Shown here one piece after another: positions 62,801 to 64,000 of a DNA stretch of 64,000 nucleotides. Each line of letters opens with the position of its first letter. Position 1 is the first letter of the stretch. The position numbers and the translations under genes were made by a program. Under the pieces are notes generated by a model. That model was not told where the DNA came from and did not search any database. It saw nothing but the letters and a program-made list of their open reading frames with translations. This DNA comes from Rhynchopus sp. YZ270_cl-10. Taxonomy: Eukaryota; Euglenozoa; Diplonemea; Diplonemida; Diplonemidae. Where the stretch lies: NCBI GenBank assembly GCA_964035575.1, contig OZ037913.1:434001-498000 (forward strand). The letters run 5' to 3'.

Positions 62801-64000
62801 TCTCTCTGCGACTGTCTACAACCCTATCTCAGGTGTCGACCCTTGCGGCGACTGTGGAAGAGCGTGACATCCAGAACCTTGGCATGAAGCAGCGCATTGA
62901 GGAGCTCGAGTCGAAGCGCCTCTCTGACGACGGCCGTGTCAAGGTAGCAGAGCTGCGTGTTGAGGAGATGAAGAAGGCGCTGCTTGCAGCCAAGCTCCGC
63001 ATACCCGAGCTTGAACGCGCCTCAGACGCAAGCAAACAGACAGTCGACGTCCTGCAGCTACAACTCAAGGAGATGCGTGCACGCGCAGACGCACGCTCTG
63101 CTGAAGCGCAGACGGCGATCGAACGCTCTGCGATGATGGAGGGCCGACACAAGGAGGCGCTTGCACGGCAAGCTGTTCTGCAGAAGCAGGTATGCATTAT
63201 ATTTCACTCTCCACTTCACAATACATCCCCTCGAATTCCTTCGGGTACTCTATCTCAACTCTCTGCACACCACCCTTCAGCTCGCCGAATCGACAACACG
63301 CGTCTCACGGCATGACGAAGAGTCGCGCATTGCATCGCGTGACCTTGAGCATGAGGCATCCAAGGTGGCGGAGTCATATCAACACATGGAGTCGCTCCGC
63401 GTTGCGTTGAAGGAGGAGGGCATGCGGGCGTCGCGGCTTGAGGGGCAGATCAGCGAGGTAATGGCACACCCCTTTCACACCATCACCACCACCACCACCA
63501 CCACCACCACCACCACCACCACCACCACCACCACCACCACCACCACCACCACCACCACCACCACCACCACCACCACCACCACCACCACCACCACCACCAC
63601 CACCACCACCACCACCACCACCACCACCACCACCACCACCACCACCACCACCACCACCACCACCACCACCACCACCACCACCACAGATGGCTGCAGAGCA
63701 GGTCCACCTGCAGGAATCCCTACGCTCTGCGCACACCCTCAAGGAGGCTGCGAACGAACGTCTCCTTGCCGCCTCCTCTCAATGCGGGCAGCTTGAAAGC
63801 CAGCTCACCGCGGCACGCGATGCGGAGGTATAGTGCACAGCCCCCCTCCACCTCCACCCCCCCACCTACCACAGAAAGCCCACGTCGCGCAACTCGCCCT
63901 CGCAGATGGTGCCAGAGAGGCAGCTGCTGCAAGCCGAACACACATCATTCAACTAGGGAAGGATATGGAAGAGAAGGCCACGCTTCTGGAGCACCGTCTC
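59897..64000 (+). CDS. Large coiled-coil protein, multi-exon, incomplete at window end
   Basis: Seven exons are visible: 59897-62308, 62366-62618, 62669-62754, 62833-63189, 63281-63457, 63687-63827 and 63875 to the window end. All junctions keep frame (one in phase 1), giving at least about 1,190 residues. Donors are GTATGT, GTATGC, GTAATG and GTATAG. Residues 1-130 are Ser/Pro/Gly rich. From about 165 onward the protein is almost continuous heptad-type helix rich in Glu, Ala, Gln, Lys and Arg (LEREVARLKEVELEQTR; AAEARLMELAQMQS), so a long coiled coil. No motor, kinase or membrane domain is seen. It probably is a cytoskeletal, basal-body or Golgi tether-type protein; the family cannot be named. 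Exons are dense only at the 3' end. The fifth intron is almost wholly a CAC microsatellite. Confidence 0.88.
63487..63685. repeat. CAC trinucleotide microsatellite filling an intron
   Basis: About 66 perfect copies of CAC make up nearly all of intron 63458-63686 of the coiled-coil gene. The repeat runs directly into the acceptor (CCACCACAG), so the 3' splice site and its pyrimidine tract are formed by the repeat itself. Confidence 0.95.

Noticed and set aside
63374-63742. Poly-Gly, poly-Val and poly-Trp frames on the minus strand
   Set aside because: They read the CAC microsatellite in an intron of the + strand gene.

Overview
The window looks like nuclear DNA of a free-living protist. It has spliceosomal introns, eukaryotic genes (eL34, NHP2, GPATCH1/TGH-like, COX15, DHHC protein, MAPK and MAP3K kinases), standard stop codons, and extremely homopolymer-rich spacers (poly-T, poly-A, poly-C) between GC-balanced coding regions. 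All 16 genes I can support lie on the + strand, and many start codons sit about 20-75 nt downstream of a pyrimidine tract ending in AG. That fits directional, polycistronic transcription with trans-splicing, as in Euglenozoa; a diplonemid-like host is my best guess, but it is an inference and no spliced-leader gene was found.

Layout. 1-3.4 kb: spacer with a 7-bp satellite and a decayed LINE-type reverse transcriptase relic on the minus strand. 3.5-9.5 kb: DHHC-family protein, macro-domain-like protein, COX15, riboflavin kinase. 9.5-11.7 kb: spacer with a MITE-like element. 11.8-24.5 kb: NHP2, GPATCH1/TGH-like protein, two large unrecognised proteins (the second with a PH/TH1-like N-terminus) and an RRM protein. 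24.5-32.7 kb: gene desert with structured hairpins and a composite repeat island. 32.7-37.7 kb: eL34 and a very long MAPK-like kinase. 37.7-47.6 kb: gene desert with dispersed hairpins, a foldback element and microsatellites. 47.6-49.7 kb: FHA-MAP3K. 49.7-55.2 kb: repeat-rich spacer. 55.2-64 kb: a 56-residue membrane protein, PLP-binding protein (YggS/PLPBP), a PfkB-KDPG aldolase-like fusion, and a multi-exon coiled-coil protein that runs off the window.

How parts may work together. The two kinases both look membrane anchored: the MAP3K starts with a myristoylation/palmitoylation signal and the MAPK-like kinase ends in a CAAX box. COX15, riboflavin kinase and PLPBP serve cofactors (heme A, FMN, PLP). 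NHP2, eL34, GPATCH1 and the RRM protein are RNA and ribosome functions.

The most unusual signal is a large set of short (about 35-60 nt) stem-loop repeats in the spacers. They share a loop of the type CGAGAG, have stems that change in a compensatory way between copies, end in a TTCATCTTACAAG-like tail plus pyrimidine tract, and nearly all point in the same direction as the genes. Some sit just before putative splice acceptors of genes or just after stop codons. I suggest they are transcribed intergenic RNA elements. A second notable set is short A-rich insertions bounded by 17-28 bp direct repeats. Several enzymes (DHHC to DHHS, both halves of the PfkB/aldolase fusion, and the MAPK catalytic-loop lysine) lack key residues.
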